Assembly (NCBI RefSeq): GCF_034190915.1 | Contig: NW_026947507.1 | Coordinates: 33,641,001 to 33,705,000, forward strand | Source of the DNA: Cavia porcellus | Lineage: Eukaryota; Chordata; Mammalia; Rodentia; Caviidae | Reading direction: 5' to 3' | DNA: 64,000 nucleotides | Part shown: piece after piece, positions 24,921 to 36,760 of the stretch | Numbering within the stretch: the first letter of the stretch is position 1 | Layout of the letters: each line of letters opens with the position of its first letter | Position numbers and translations under genes: made by a program | The notes under the pieces: model-generated | Databases searched by the model: none | Seen by the model: only the letters and a program-made list of their open reading frames with translations | What the model was told of the DNA's origin: nothing

Positions 24921-24935
24921 TGTTTTTCCTTCTTG

Positions 24936-26560
24936 ATCACTCTGATGGTGAAAGGCATCGCCACAAAACTACCACCCAGGATGGAGAGCAAACTCTGTAT
25001 TCTGACACTTCATTCAATCCCTGCCCTCTGCGTTCATTTTACAAAGTCTAATCAGCTCCTCTGTCTTTCACTCACCTGGTCTCCTCCACTTGTGCCCCTT
25101 GAGAAGTCATTTCTTTTAGAAGATTCCTAACTGGCCACCCTGCTTACCGTATGTCCCCAACTTCCTCTGTGAAAGAGACCTTTTGTATGTACCATCAGAG
25201 CCACAGTGAGGCATGAATAAAACTTTTAACTTCAATTATGGTGACCGATGCCAGGACACTCCTTAGACACCTCTAGATGCTCAAATCCCTTCTGTGAAAC
25301 GGCTTAGGGTTTGCATGTAACTCACACACGTCCTGCCACATACTTTAAATCACCTCTACGTATCTCACAGTTCCCAATACAGTGTAAGTGCTGTGTACAT
25401 TGTCATTAAACTGTATTGCTTAGGGAATTGTGACAGGAGAAAGCTTGTACAGGTTCAGTCCTGAAGGAACCAGCATAGATCTGACCATACCTACATGCTC
25501 TGCTGTTGGTTAAGTGGCAGCTGAAGGACCCACAGATGTGGAGAGCCCAGTGCTATCCCAACTGACTATGAATTAACGTCTGAACCCTTTGGGTTGGTGT
25601 TGAAGTCTCTCCATAAAAGAACTCTACTGCACTTTGCCAGAATGGCCATCAGCCTCTTTGGCCATGTGCCTGCCCCTCTAGGCCCATTCAGGCCCTCTAG
25701 GCCCATCTCTTCAATGTCCAACTCCCCTTTGCAGAGCACACTTATCTAAACTTCTCAGAGAGACTTCTCCTCTGCCCCAGTCTCTCTCTGCTCCCCACTC
25801 CCCCTCCATAGAATTGATGGTGGTAGGGTAGAGTAGCCCTGCTCTATGTCCCCAGAGTACTTTAATCCTTCTGCCAACAGAGCCCATTCCTGTGCTCCTC
25901 TCATATCTTGGATTGTTAGAAGCCAAGCTTGATCTAATTTTATTTTCCTAGCACTGTTACTGGCACATCATAGGAGCTTAGTAAGTGGTGCTGCTGACCA
26001 TGGAGATGTACGTGAACCAGCTGGTGAGTGAATAGTCTTTCTAAGGACTTGCAGGAAGGACTAGGAGGGTGAGTGACAGGGATAGACAGAGGAAGAGCAG
26101 AGGAGGAGGACACAGCAGTGCACTTTAGCTTCCTGGACCATCAACTAAATTTAAAGGAGAGAATCAGGTAGATTTTACCTGGTGCAAAGCTGGCTGGTAC
26201 TTTAGCACTGGGGAGAGCTCTTGGGAGGCCCAGCTTGGAGAAGCCACAGGGAACACCGGGCCTTGGGGTGACTTGTGAGGGCCAAACTGAAAGGGGATGG
26301 AAAAATAGGCCGAATGACCGACCATTTCAGTATTAACCAAAATTACGCCTGAGGCTTGTTGATGGAGTGACATTTTCTCTAGGCTCTTGATTCTCCAAAA
26401 CTGAAGAGTTGAAGTTTTTGAGCATAGGTGGGCCTCAGTTGTGTGGTGAGGGCTCCACCTGGTGGCTCTTTAATAGAGCAAGTGAAAAAATTTTCCCAAA
26501 CTACTTCTTCCCAATTTATACAGCAAAGAAATTTTTTTTCTCCCCCACCCATCTCTTTTT
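24936..26560. other. Intergenic DNA, no gene recognised
   Basis: Short ORFs only. A small duplication, 'ccctctaggcccat' twice, lies at about 25675-25708. No confident repeat family. Confidence 0.5.
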
Positions 26561-26562
26561 AT

Positions 26563-26636
26563 CCTGGAGCTCAAAGCCAGAGGTTCACTGAAGTTAGGCA
26601 AGCACTCTACCGTGGAGTTACACCTCCAGTCCTCTA
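26563..26636 (-). mobile_element. ID-like fragment, antisense, degenerate
   Basis: 'gttaggcaagcactctaccg' then 'gttacacctccagtcct' is the reverse complement of the A-box half of an ID/tRNA-like SINE. Confidence 0.45.
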
Positions 26637-26690
26637 ACTAGTTTTTATTGCTACTGTAGTAAATCACCACAGGCTTGAAATCTAAATTAG

Positions 26691-26782
26691 GGGCCAGGAT
26701 GTAGCTCAGTGGCACAGTGCCTGGCTGGCAAGCAAAGGTCCCGAGTTCAATTCCTGAAACCAAAAAGAAAACAAAAAAACTG
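26691..26782 (+). mobile_element. ID SINE
   Basis: 'ggccaggatgtagctcagtg' (A-box), 'ctggctggcaagcaaaggtc' (anticodon arm), 'cgagttcaattcctgaaacc' (B-box), then an A-rich tail to about 26782. Confidence 0.8.
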
Positions 26783-27469
26783 AGAAACTAAATCAATGCA
26801 GTTGTTTTTTATTTTACTGTCCTGTGAATCCCACTGCACCCAAACCAGGAAAGCGCTCTGTAGGTTGAAGGTTTTGGGAGGTCCATTTCTTTGCCTTTAC
26901 CAGTTTCCGGAGGCCAAACACATTCCATGTTTGCCACAGGTGCATCTTCACTATCTTTCGGCCTGCCTCCTGTGCCATGTCTCTGACTCTGACCTCAGCT
27001 GGGACTGGTTCTTCTTTGTTAAGAAACTGTTCGATTAGATTAAAGCTACTCCAAGATAACCCAGGATAATCTTCCCATCTCAAGCAATCACAGCTGCACA
27101 GATGTGTTATACCCACAGGTTTGGCCATGGGGCTGTGTTCCTGGGGTGCACATAGATACTTTGCAGCACCGTGACACCTGGGAAGACTTTGGAATCAAAG
27201 CCTCCTTTTCTCCACCAAGTGCTAGGAGGAGCTGTCTCTGGAACTGGTTCCCTACTAAGTAAGAGAAAGAATGCAGTTGAATTAAGCCCTGTCCCTAGGA
27301 ATCTCATCAGATAAGCATCGGAGACCTAAAGTCACCACACCCAGGACACCTAGCCAGACAGACTCTTCCAGTCTTTTCCCTCCAGCTCTGCGGAAGTGTT
27401 CTCCTACCACTAAGCTGCACCCCTTGCTCCCACATTCTGCAGCTCTTCTCCTGAGGGAAATTCCAGAAA

Positions 27470-27507
27470 TTTCATACTCATACAAATATTTCATACTCAT
27501 ACAAATA
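27470..27507. repeat. 19-bp direct tandem duplication
   Basis: The unit tttcatactcatacaaata occurs twice, starting at 27470 and 27489, without mismatch. It lies at the left edge of array II. Confidence 0.95.
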
Positions 27508-28125
27508 TGGTAACAACTACTAAGTCGGGTTATCTTGTGGTAAAATACTATGTTGCTTAAATTGTTCTGCTTTGACCTGTATTGTTAGGTTGTTATGTCC
27601 TCTTTTATTTCAATCTCCTCCTTTTTTAAAAAATATATTTATTTATTTTTTTATTATTATTTTTAATTAAGGAAAAAATAAAAAAATTTGCAGGTTATAT
27701 TATAGTAACTTTTTTGATTTCCTGTTAACTTGATTTGAAGCCCTGTATTGCTCTCACCATTTTGTTTGGACTGATTTCACTCTGTTCTGTTATGTTCTGT
27801 TTGATAGTATCAAGTTTGAGTGTATAGGCAACTACTTTGAATGCAATAAGATTCACTATGATGCCCATTCTGGTTTGACTGTTATCTTCTTTGGAAGTCC
27901 TGTACGTCTCCAATGTTTAGGTTTTATTGGTCTTGTTCTGTACTGTTTTGTTCAATTTTATTATACCTGATGATATAGGCAATTCTTTTTAAGGTAGCAA
28001 GAGGCATTATGGTAACCATTGTTGATTACCTTGTATTCTGTTTTTACATCATGTGCTATGTCTATCCTTTGTTTTGACTAACAACTATGTTTTGTCATAT
28101 TTGGTTTTATTCTCTTCCCCAAAAA
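27508..28125 (+). repeat. Array II: about 150-bp AT-rich units, plus orientation
   Basis: Anchor words 'gaagccctgtattgctctc' (27739) and 'ggaagtcctgtacgtctcc' (27894) are about 156 bp apart, and a weaker third lies near 28029. Intervening 'tgttctgttatgttctgttt'-type wording is the reverse complement of arrays I and III. Flanking 27505-27640 carries a related partial unit and an A/T-rich run. Confidence 0.6.
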
Positions 28126-28127
28126 AA

Positions 28128-28510
28128 GTAGAACTATGGGAGTAATAAAACCCAAAATGTGTAAATGTTACTGTAAAAAAGAGAAGAAAAGAAAGTCTCT
28201 AAAGGATACAACTGCAAGTGTGTTTAGGTGTGTAAGATAGATGATCATATTACTAAGTTTTTGTTGGATCATTGAACACAACTATTTGCTGTTTCACTGT
28301 TTGAATGTCCACTTTGTATGCTTTAATCCTGTAACTTGAACTACTATTTCTAAGATGACAATATATAATCTATTAATAGTGATTTCTTACTGCTTTTTTT
28401 GGGAAATTCTGTATTACTTGTACCCTTATACTGGTTTTTTTTTTGTTGTTGTTTTTGGTTTTTTTTTTTTTTTTTTGCTTTAAATAAATTTTTTTTTTAA
28501 AAGAGACTTA
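28128..28510 (+). mobile_element. LINE-1 3' UTR segment
   Basis: Closely related to the reverse complement of 18330-18650, the L1 3' UTR. Shared wording includes 'cccaaaatgtgtaa', 'ctctaaaggata' and 'gtgatttcttactg'. No ORF2 precedes it; array II units do. Confidence 0.75.
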
Positions 28511-30180
28511 ATCAGTATAACAAGACAAACTTTGTCCTCTCTGTACTATGGCTCTCCAGGGTACTTCAAGTCTCTCCCTATCTGATTCCCTACTCCTTTC
28601 TACAGCCTGTGAAGTTAGTTAAGCCTAGGTAATCTAACCTTTTGGAGGGACTCATACTTTGTGCATAAAGCTTGTCTGATTTGTCCCTGTGCACAATCTC
28701 CCTTTACCTGAGGCTTGCAGCAATTCTGGGACAGGCAGGGCAGATACCATTAGGGAGTCTCACACTGTCAGGAATGGGGTAAAGACAGGGGCTCCACTAG
28801 GCCTTTGATTGTGAAGTCTAGGCCATTTTGCTTATGCCATAGTTATCTTAGGAAATGAACATGCCAGTACAAATAATTTCTGGGGTCTTTTTGATGTAGA
28901 CAGAATAAATGTAACTCCCAATGTGCTAGACATTAGAGTCGCCAAGTTCATATTCTCTAAATTTAAAAAATGGATTTTAATGGAAGTTAAAAGCATAAAA
29001 AATTTATTGAGAGACAGCTTCTGAGTGACAGGTGGGGGAACCTGAAAGTGGGTTGCCAAAGAGCCCACTTCTCAAAGGAAGTTATAGAGTGAAATCACCA
29101 GGTGGGTACAAGGTAAGTCAAAACTATGATCACCCAATAAGGTTACAAGGACAGCTGCTTATGCATTATTGATCCAGTGGGGAAGCCAGTGACATAGCGA
29201 GTGAGCATGGAAATAACAAAGACTTTTATAAGAAGAGATGGACCAGCAGGTCCCGATCACCCACCTGGGTGACTCATGTCTGTCTAGACTGTATTGGAAC
29301 ATGGGATACTGATTATAGTATATTATTTATCCTTCAGGAGGCATCATCCATCTCATTCTAACTTTATCTTGAGGCCTGGCCTTCAGCAGATGCACCTTTA
29401 GCCACAGCTGTAATGTGTTCTCATCTTCTGCACCGACTCCCTCAAGAGCAGAGCCCTGTCTGATTGCCTATATCTACCTAACTGAGCTGTCTGTAATATT
29501 TTGATATTCACAAAGTACACCCACTGTCCTTAATGAAGTTCTGACACTCACATCTTCTAAGGAGCTCCTGCGCCTCCACACTGAACACCATTGCCAATGT
29601 GACCCATAGCGAAAATTAAGTTTTCTAGAGCCGTGAACAAAAAGACTGTGAAGCAACTTAATCAAGTGTAAGATAAAACTGCCCGTCAGATTTACAGGTC
29701 ATAATTATGAGTATATCTCATAAATAGAGCTATTAATGAGGCGTTTATTTGAACCCAGGCTTTTCTTCAACTTAGTCCCTTGGTACTTGGTTCCTATGCG
29801 ACATGGAAGTGGCATTTTCCATTTCTCCACAGCCTTTTGAAGGTGTTGTTTCCATCTTTGCTGAGACCAAAGCCTCATACCCTAGCGAGTTCAAAGGTTT
29901 CATCTGATGTGTGGTAAACTTCTAAAGATCTCCCCAACCACATCCCCTGTGTGTCTTTGACTGCTGAGAACCAATCTGAGGAGTCGCAGGAAAAAGGGCC
30001 ATGTTCAAAGATTTGGAAAACAGGAAGCAACTGATTTGCAAGTCACAGGCATAAAACACACCACAGGACCATGCAAATAGTTCTGGCTGACCTTAGTTGC
30101 TCAGCATTTTTCTACACAGATCCTCAAAAAAGAAGAAAAAAGAATCCTACAAAGTAGAATTAGTAAGGACCAGATATAAG
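28511..30180. other. Intergenic DNA, no gene recognised
   Basis: An LTR-like stretch is possible around 28980-29120. Otherwise only short ORFs and no assigned repeat. Confidence 0.4.
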
Positions 30181-30207
30181 GAAAAAAAAAAAAAAAAAAA
30201 AAAAAAA
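30181..30207. repeat. Poly(A) tract
   Basis: A run of about 26 A residues after GG. Could be the tail of an old retroposon whose body is no longer recognisable. Confidence 0.9.
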
Positions 30208-30214
30208 CAAAAAC

Positions 30215-30800
30215 CAAACCCAGGGACTCCTACAGTCTGACTTGGGGAAAAACCATCCTCAATTCCGATTAGTGAGAATGAGCCCCGTACTGTGCATGAA
30301 CAGCCAGGTACGGAATAGAGTGTATTCTCCTACACCAACAACAAATTCTGTAATCCTCCAGCCTCAGTGGGGTCTATCACCCTGCAATTTAACTTGGACA
30401 CAAACCACCCAGAGTCAGGGCAGACTCTACAGGTTCAGGGCTCTGTCACAAGATGCCCCCATGTGAGTCCTGAGCCCCTCTTACTTCTGACTGACTGCAA
30501 ATCAGGATTCCCATGCCCTTCCTCGGGTTTGATGTTCTGCTAGAACAGCTCAGAGAACTCATAAATACGCTTTACCTCTTCTGGTCTGTTCTAAAGCATG
30601 CAGCTCAGAATCTTCGGTCTTTCTGCTCACTACCCTGTATCCTAAAGCCATCTATGAGCCTGATAAGAGTCACCGCTTGAGGACAAAATGTTACTCCTGT
30701 TGCCTTTCTCATTTAGGAAATTCCAAAGGTTTGGAATTCTGTGCTGGAGCCCAGGACCAAAACCAGATAGATGTCTATCTGTGACACCACAATGTCGCAG
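30215..30800 (-). mobile_element. Possible ERVL/MLT2-like LTR remnant
   Basis: Wording such as 'tgctagaacagctcagagaa' and 'ctcataaatacgctttacct' resembles the MLT2 LTR family. Orientation and limits are uncertain. Confidence 0.3.
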
Positions 30801-31059
30801 CCAATAGCCTAATACTTCTGAGGAGAAATGGGCCAAGTGGCCCTTCCAGGTCAGGCAGGAGGGCCCTGCATCCTGATGCTGGTGAGCAGCAGGGCTGGCT
30901 TTGCCATGAGCAAACCTCTGGAGTTTTTGCTGGTCTCAGGGGAGGTCCCACCTGCTCAGAACTCTGGACCCCAGGTTCAGAACTCTCCACACATCACTGT
31001 GCTCTGCACTCACAGCTGCTTCTGTGGATGTCTGAAAAGTGCCTGGTACTTTATTTTTT

Positions 31060-31880
31060 TAAAAGAGAATAAAATAAAAAGAAAATAATAAAATAAAAAA
31101 GAATAAAATCAAGCAAAATAGAACAGAATAAAGCCAATAAAAACAAAACAGTATAAACAATACAGGATTTCAAAACAAGAGAAAAGGAAATCAACAATGG
31201 CTACAATAATGGCTCTTCTTGTCCTCAAAATAGCAGCCCATATCATCAGCCATAATAACATAAAACAAAACGCAACAGAATAGAACCAATAAAAACAAAA
31301 ATGAACACAATACAGGACTTCAAAATAAGACAATAAGGCTCAGATTTAGCTCAGTGGCAAAGTATCTGGCAAGCTCAAGGTCCTGAGTTTGATCCCTGGT
31401 ACCAATGAAACAAAACAAACAACAACAAAAAACCCCAAGATAATAGTAAATCCAAAATGGCTAGCATAATAAATGTTGTTAGCTTAGAAATAGCTACCTA
31501 TGCCATCAGATGTAATAAAATCAAACAAGACAAAACGGAGTAAAACTAAACCAAACCAAACAAAACAAATGCAGCACTTTAAAAGAAGATAATAGGAAAT
31601 TAACAATGGCTACCACCTTCAGAAAGAATCTACCATAGATGATACACTGTGTATTGTTACCCTCTAAATAGAATGGTCACACTACCAGCTTTAGTCCTAC
31701 ACAGTCAGAGAAACACTAAACACTACAAGCATTAAGTTGTATTTTACTTCCAAAGCTATCATCTCAGCTTGTGTCTCTCTGGATCAACCTTAATGGAGAG
31801 GGGGTGGCCCTTGGTCTTATTTCCCAGCCCATGCGCCAAAAGGCTCTGGCGTCTGGTTCTCTTCTCGCCCGTGCATGGTG
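31060..31880 (-). repeat. Array III: GC-rich head plus three AT-rich units, with an ID inside
   Basis: Anchors 'aggatttcaaaacaag' (31164), 'aggacttcaaaataag' (31314) and a diverged 'gcactttaaaagaag' (about 31573) are spaced 150 and about 259 bp. The last spacing contains a roughly 95-bp ID insertion. The segment 31620-31880 matches the head of array I at 23400-23680. Confidence 0.75.
31338..31436 (+). mobile_element. ID SINE inserted in array III
   Basis: 'ggctcagatttagctcagtg' (A-box), 'caaggtcctgagtttgatcc' (B-box) and 'ctggtacc', then a CAAA-rich tail. The flanks 'aagacaata' and 'aagataata' are probably a decayed target-site duplication. Confidence 0.8.
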
Positions 31881-33365
31881 CCGACTCACAGAAAGGGGCT
31901 GGCTTGATTGCCTGGCACTTAACAACGTTTGCTATTCTTATGTTCAGTTTTTAATTTTCTTTAAAAATTCCCCTAGCGACTTTCCCAGTACTAGGCAGGT
32001 GGCAGGCAGTGCCTGTGGCACAGCAGTCAGAGGGCAGCTGTCACTTCAAGGAACATCCTCAACACATTCAGGCAGCTGTTAGGGATTAGGGTTGTCCCTC
32101 TCCTGGGAGAAACCACAGTTATCACTCATCTACTCTGGGCAGTAGGAGCTGCTCCTCCTGCCCCAAGGCTTCTGCAGGTTGCAATTTAGAAAAAAGAAAG
32201 AAAGAAAGAAAAAAGAATCTAGACAAGGAATGAAGAATGTATGGGAAAATTTACTGAAAAACTATAAGTATGGGTAAGGCTCATAATAAGTAATACATAT
32301 AAAACCCTTAATAAATCAACCAAACCCCAGTTCTCCAGTCTCTACTCCTTAGATCAGCATCTAAGCAATTTAGTGTGGACTCTACTGCCCTCTTCTGGAC
32401 AGAATGGAAATAGACCCATATTCAAGTTTTGCAGATGGGTCATAAAGACTGGAAATCTCAGACCAGTTTCCCCAGAGTTCAGACAGAATCCAGCAGGTGG
32501 CTCAGAGGAATGAGAAGCAAGGTGGGACCAGCTGCAGGTGACACAGAGTATTTCTTAAATATGCAGAAGGGTACCTGCAGCCCATTCAAACTTTGTTAAT
32601 ATTTCACTGGGGGAAAAAGAAACTATGTTAAATACTGTTCATGAGCAGAGACCACGGGCTCAGTGAGTGGCTTCAGGAAGAAAGAGCTCAGACTCTGGAG
32701 ATCAAGGGTGTTGCTGGATGGACAGGCAACCATGCAAGGCGCAGCTTCTCCATCTGTAAACTGGGGCCAGAACCCCTTCCCCGGTGTGATAGCATGAGGT
32801 GTCCTTGTTTTAGGCTTCACTTCAAGAAAGGTAATTGAGAAATCAAATCCTGATGAGAAAAAATATATATATAATTCTGATGAGAAAAGTGAAGATCTAA
32901 TAAACAAAGGAATACTTAAAATTTGTCAAAAACAGGTTAAGATGAACTTCTAGGATTGGCGGTCCCTTACCTCTGGGCTTGGTGGAGGAATGCAGGGAGG
33001 GCTGCACATTTCCATCCAAGTATCTATGGCACATGGACTTAACACTCACACACCTCTCCACCTTGTTACACTCAATTTCTGAGCGCAAGTGGAGGGGAAG
33101 AGAAAGAGCCAGAAGGAGAAAGGACAAGAAAGGAAAACACCTTGAAAACCAAGGTAGGTTGGGCTCTCAGAAGCTGGTAAGGACGTGGATTGCCGCATTT
33201 TTTACCCTACCCCACTGTACCCGTTCCCTTTCCTGGGGCTTCCTGCACCTCCACATGGGTCATAGGTGGAGATGCACACAGGGAGAGTGAAGGTGGGCAA
33301 ACCTGGCTCGGACCAGGCCAGGGAAAACAGAGAAAGGACCAGGGAGAGGGGAAATTCCACAAGGA
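31881..33365. other. Intergenic DNA, no gene recognised
   Basis: Short (AAAG)n run at about 32188-32212. No gene or confident repeat otherwise. Confidence 0.45.
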
Positions 33366-33435
33366 GACCAAGCAAGCAGGCCCAGCAACAGAGTGCTGTA
33401 GACCAAGCAAGCAGGCCCAGCAACAGAGTGCTGTA
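33366..33435. repeat. 35-bp tandem duplication, two perfect copies
   Basis: The unit begins gaccaagcaagcaggccc and ends gagtgctgta. It starts at 33366 and 33401 with no visible mismatch, which suggests a recent event. Confidence 0.97.
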
Positions 33436-33629
33436 GAAAACTCAGACACCGCCCTGATTCAGCCAGTAAGCAGTGTGCTGTTGTGATCAGAAGAATGCAA
33501 ATCCTTACCAGAGATTTATCAAGTTGGGTAGAACCACGTTTGGGGATTGGCTAGTGGAAACACTCCAGCCCCATCTACCTTTAAAGGAAGGCAGGAAATT
33601 AAGTCAGAATCTAGCAGATCAAGAAAGTG

Positions 33630-33785
33630 CTGAGTGTGGCAGGGCAGGCCTGTGATCCTAGCACTTGGGAGGCTGAGGCAGGAGGATCACCTTGAGTTCA
33701 AAGCCAGCCTGTACTACATAGTGAACTACATAGCACCACCCTGAACTACATAGCATGACACTTTCTAAAACAAAACAGAAACAAA
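33630..33785 (+). mobile_element. B1 SINE
   Basis: 'cctgtgatcctagcacttgg' then 'gaggctgaggcaggaggatc', 'gttcaaagccagcctgtact' and an A-rich CAAAAC tail. The 'ctacatag' segment is repeated three times near 33713-33755, one more than in the neighbouring B1s. Confidence 0.88.
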
Positions 33786-35827
33786 CGAAGAAAGAAGGTG
33801 CTGGGTAGATTTTTCACATGTTAAGCTACATCAACCATAATAAATAATAAAACAGATAAAATATGACGGTAAAGATAGCTCTTCAGAGAGCTAGTGCAGT
33901 CTGCCTGGAGCATTCATCATTGTCTGCTTGGGCTCTTGCTGGAATACGGGTTCCACAGTGAGACAAGAGTGGGGGTGATATTTTCAAACACCCATGCCAC
34001 TGTCTGGCCCAGTGGGAGAATCCCTTGAAAGCAGTCAGAGGTGGGGACTGGGCCCCTCTGAATGGTGTCTGCTGTGTTGGTCCTCTCGCCAGGAGACTTG
34101 TCCTACCCTCCCACACCCATGCACGAATCCCGCCTTGCCACCCACGGCCATCACAGCTGTCTTCTCTGGTTTGTCTCCACCTCCTCAGTCACTGCCTGGA
34201 CACACAGTGCTGTGGCTTCCAGCCCGAGTGTGAGAGCAGTACCCTCTGTACTTGGGGAAGAGAGTGTCTTCCAGTTGGTTTCCAGCACTTGAAGAACATG
34301 CATCATTTTCCTGGCTTCATAAAACTCCAGTCTTCTTTGCTCTATGGCAACTGGTAGTTCAGAGCCCATCACATGTGAATGAGTTCCTGCCTTTCGTGAG
34401 GGGATACCACCCACTGTCCTGCAGCGCAGGCCATCGTCACTTTATGCTGCCCTTAGAGAAAAGTCCTTGGGATTCATGCTTGCTGGATTGGCACTGTCAT
34501 TTTTAGAAGAACTCCATGTGACCTGTGAGTATGGGAAGTTTATCACAGTCACTTCTTTGGGTCTCCCATTAGGCCATTAATAAAGACTAATCTTCTGTGG
34601 TTGTGGGGTTTCTTTTTTATACTCTGCCATGCATGGGCTACATTTTTTTATTTTACTTATTTTATTTTTTTACTTATTTATTTTACTTATTTTACTTCTG
34701 ATCTACAGTTTGAAGCATGATGCCCTCCCTCACTTACTCTGTAGTATGTGGGACTGATTCGTCCAAAAGTATTTTTAAATTCTTCACTACATCGATTACT
34801 TTTTTCTTTTCCATATCTTTGTTTGTTTCCATATCTTTGTTTGTGACTCAGTGTTAACTGACAAGTCAGAAATGAGTTCCTGTTAAAAATTTCTTCCTAT
34901 ATTTTTTAATGTTAGCAATTTCTAATACATGGACCATGGGACCACTCCCAACACCACCACCTCCAGCTTTGTGCAAGGGCCCCATGGTCACCCACTCATC
35001 CCGTACTGTTAGTTAGAGCTTATACACTTGGACAATTTTCCAGTTTTACCTTTGGGGTCCTTCGCAATCCAAGACACATGTCATCTTGACTAAACGACAG
35101 TGTAAGGGCTTTTCATTTTGCAAATCTAGGGATTGTCATTAATGTTCAACCCCTAAAAACATTAGCCATCAGTCAGGGCCTTTTGGTCTAAGGGATAAAG
35201 ATTCATCAAAGAGATTCAGCCTGAATGTGCCCTGAATGTGACAATAAAGATAGCTCTTCAGAGAGCCAGCACAGTCTGGGGAGTCACGGTTTGCTACAAA
35301 TTCTTTAAATTCCTGCAGAGCAAGGACACCCCTGTATGATAAGCATCTCTGGGTCTCCCCATCCTGCATCCACCTCCATCTCGGCCATTATTCCAACTCA
35401 CACCCGGTGTGACCACACTGCCTCATCCTTGAATGTGCAATGCACACCAAACTGCAGTATTGCTTCTCACTTTACAGTGTGTATCTGCTTTGCCAAAATA
35501 GATGGGAAGCTACCTAGGGTGCGTGCCGGGTCTATCTCTTCAAAAGCACAACACCCAAGAACTATTTTTAAATCGTGTTTTAAACTATGGTGTTTGCCCC
35601 ACACTCTGTTTTGCTACAGAAAAATATCTGGTTTCCGTGTCTGCATTAGGTAATGACTTATTCATTAACCGATGTTAACAATGGCTCATTATGATCTTCA
35701 CGTTAGGAATTCACACTGGGAGGGAGAGTTCACAGAAGTTTTTTTTCTGTTCTTCCCACAGCATGTTGGGTCCATTAGGATGCTTCTCAGGGCAGGTGAA
35801 CCTAAGGCCTTTGTACACTTTTTTATT
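33786..35827. other. Intergenic DNA, no gene recognised
   Basis: Contains an ATTT/ACTT-rich run at about 34645-34700 and a 39-nt dispersed direct repeat (33864-33902 and 35239-35277). No coding evidence. Confidence 0.45.
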
Positions 35828-35940
35828 TTTTTTTTTGAGATGGAGTCTCACTAAGTCACTAAGTTGTCTAGGCTCAAATTTACAATCTTTTTGCCTCAGC
35901 CTCCTCTTCACTGTAGTTTCTAATAGGCTGAGAAGTTCAG
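35828..35940 (-). mobile_element. B1/7SL-derived SINE fragment, antisense
   Basis: 'tttttgagatggagtctcac' then 'ttgtctaggctcaaatttac' and 'tttgcctcagcctcctcttc' is the reverse complement of a 7SL-type monomer. Diverged. Confidence 0.6.
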
Positions 35941-36384
35941 AAAGAGAGAGACATACATGGGAAAGCATAAAAGATGTCAGTAACTCAACTGCAGGAGAAA
36001 CACACTGCTTTCTGTTCTGTCAGATAATGGAAGAAACCAGAAAGACACCTTGTTCATTGTAGGTAGTCATCTGAGAAGCAGTAAGTAGGTTTAGCTGCAG
36101 AAAAATCAGTTTGCTTTTTAAAAAGAGAGAGAGAGAGAGAAATACCCTGCCCGTTGGTGGCTGAATGATGTTGCCAGCACCTGCTCCTCTCTGCTGGGAA
36201 AATGTGGGGCGGAATATGCCATGGAGCAGATGACAAAACCCTTGCAGCATGCTGGAAATGCTCCAAAGCAAATCAGAAAACAAAGGAAACAAGGCCTGCA
36301 CTGGCACCTCCAGTTTCAGGGGCACACTGTTCACTGCCACCTCCAGAAAATGAGTCACCCTTGCAGAACCTGTCACAACTCAAG

Positions 36385-36646
36385 TTTAATCAATCTCACA
36401 GCAGCCAGGGAGGAGGCATCACTCTGTCTTCCTACAGGAGAAGCATTGCGGGAGAACTCGGGGTGACTCAGGTGAGCAGAGTATAGGCTCAGCACCCCTC
36501 TGAGGGGAAGAAACAAGATACCCCAGGCTGGCAGAGTGGCACCCGCTGAGCAGCCCATCGTGACCTGGTTCCAGGGAAGAGGCAGCCCCTGAAGTACAAG
36601 CCTCATGGGTTCACCTGAGACCAGGCTCAGGGGTCACCTTCAGCTG
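36385..36646 (-). other. SLC18A1: SLC18A1 3' UTR, minimal candidate with ATTAAA
   Basis: The first plausible poly(A) hexamer downstream of the stop is ATTAAA at 36390-36385 (minus), followed in gene sense by a G/T-rich stretch. A second candidate is AATAAA at about 35826-35820, in the T-rich end of an antisense B1. Which one is used cannot be decided from sequence. Confidence 0.3.
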
Positions 36647-36760
36647 CTACTCCCCACTGTCAGGATCCTCGTCACTGTTCTCCCCAAGGGGAAAGTCCTT
36701 CGTGGGCTTCTGGGTTGTATACATCCGGGTCTCCATGGGGCAGTCCTGGCTCAGAATAGC
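36647..36760 (-). CDS. SLC18A1: SLC18A1 exon 16: residues 489-525 and stop, cytosolic C-terminus
   Basis: This 114-nt coding part encodes [19 protein letters not shown] and [18 protein letters not shown], then TAG at 36649-36647. Ile490-Leu491 after EEKL matches the dileucine-like endocytosis signal of VMATs. The final acidic, serine-containing cluster matches the segment implicated in dense-core vesicle targeting. Acceptor CTCCTGCAG. Confidence 0.97.
   Translation of the reverse strand, partial: AILSQDCPMETRMYTTQKPTKDFPLGENSDEDPDSGE

Noticed and set aside
1..36000. Search for LPL exons or other neighbours on the 3' side
   Set aside because: No lipase or other conserved exon text recognised. 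In human, LPL is far from SLC18A1, so absence is expected.
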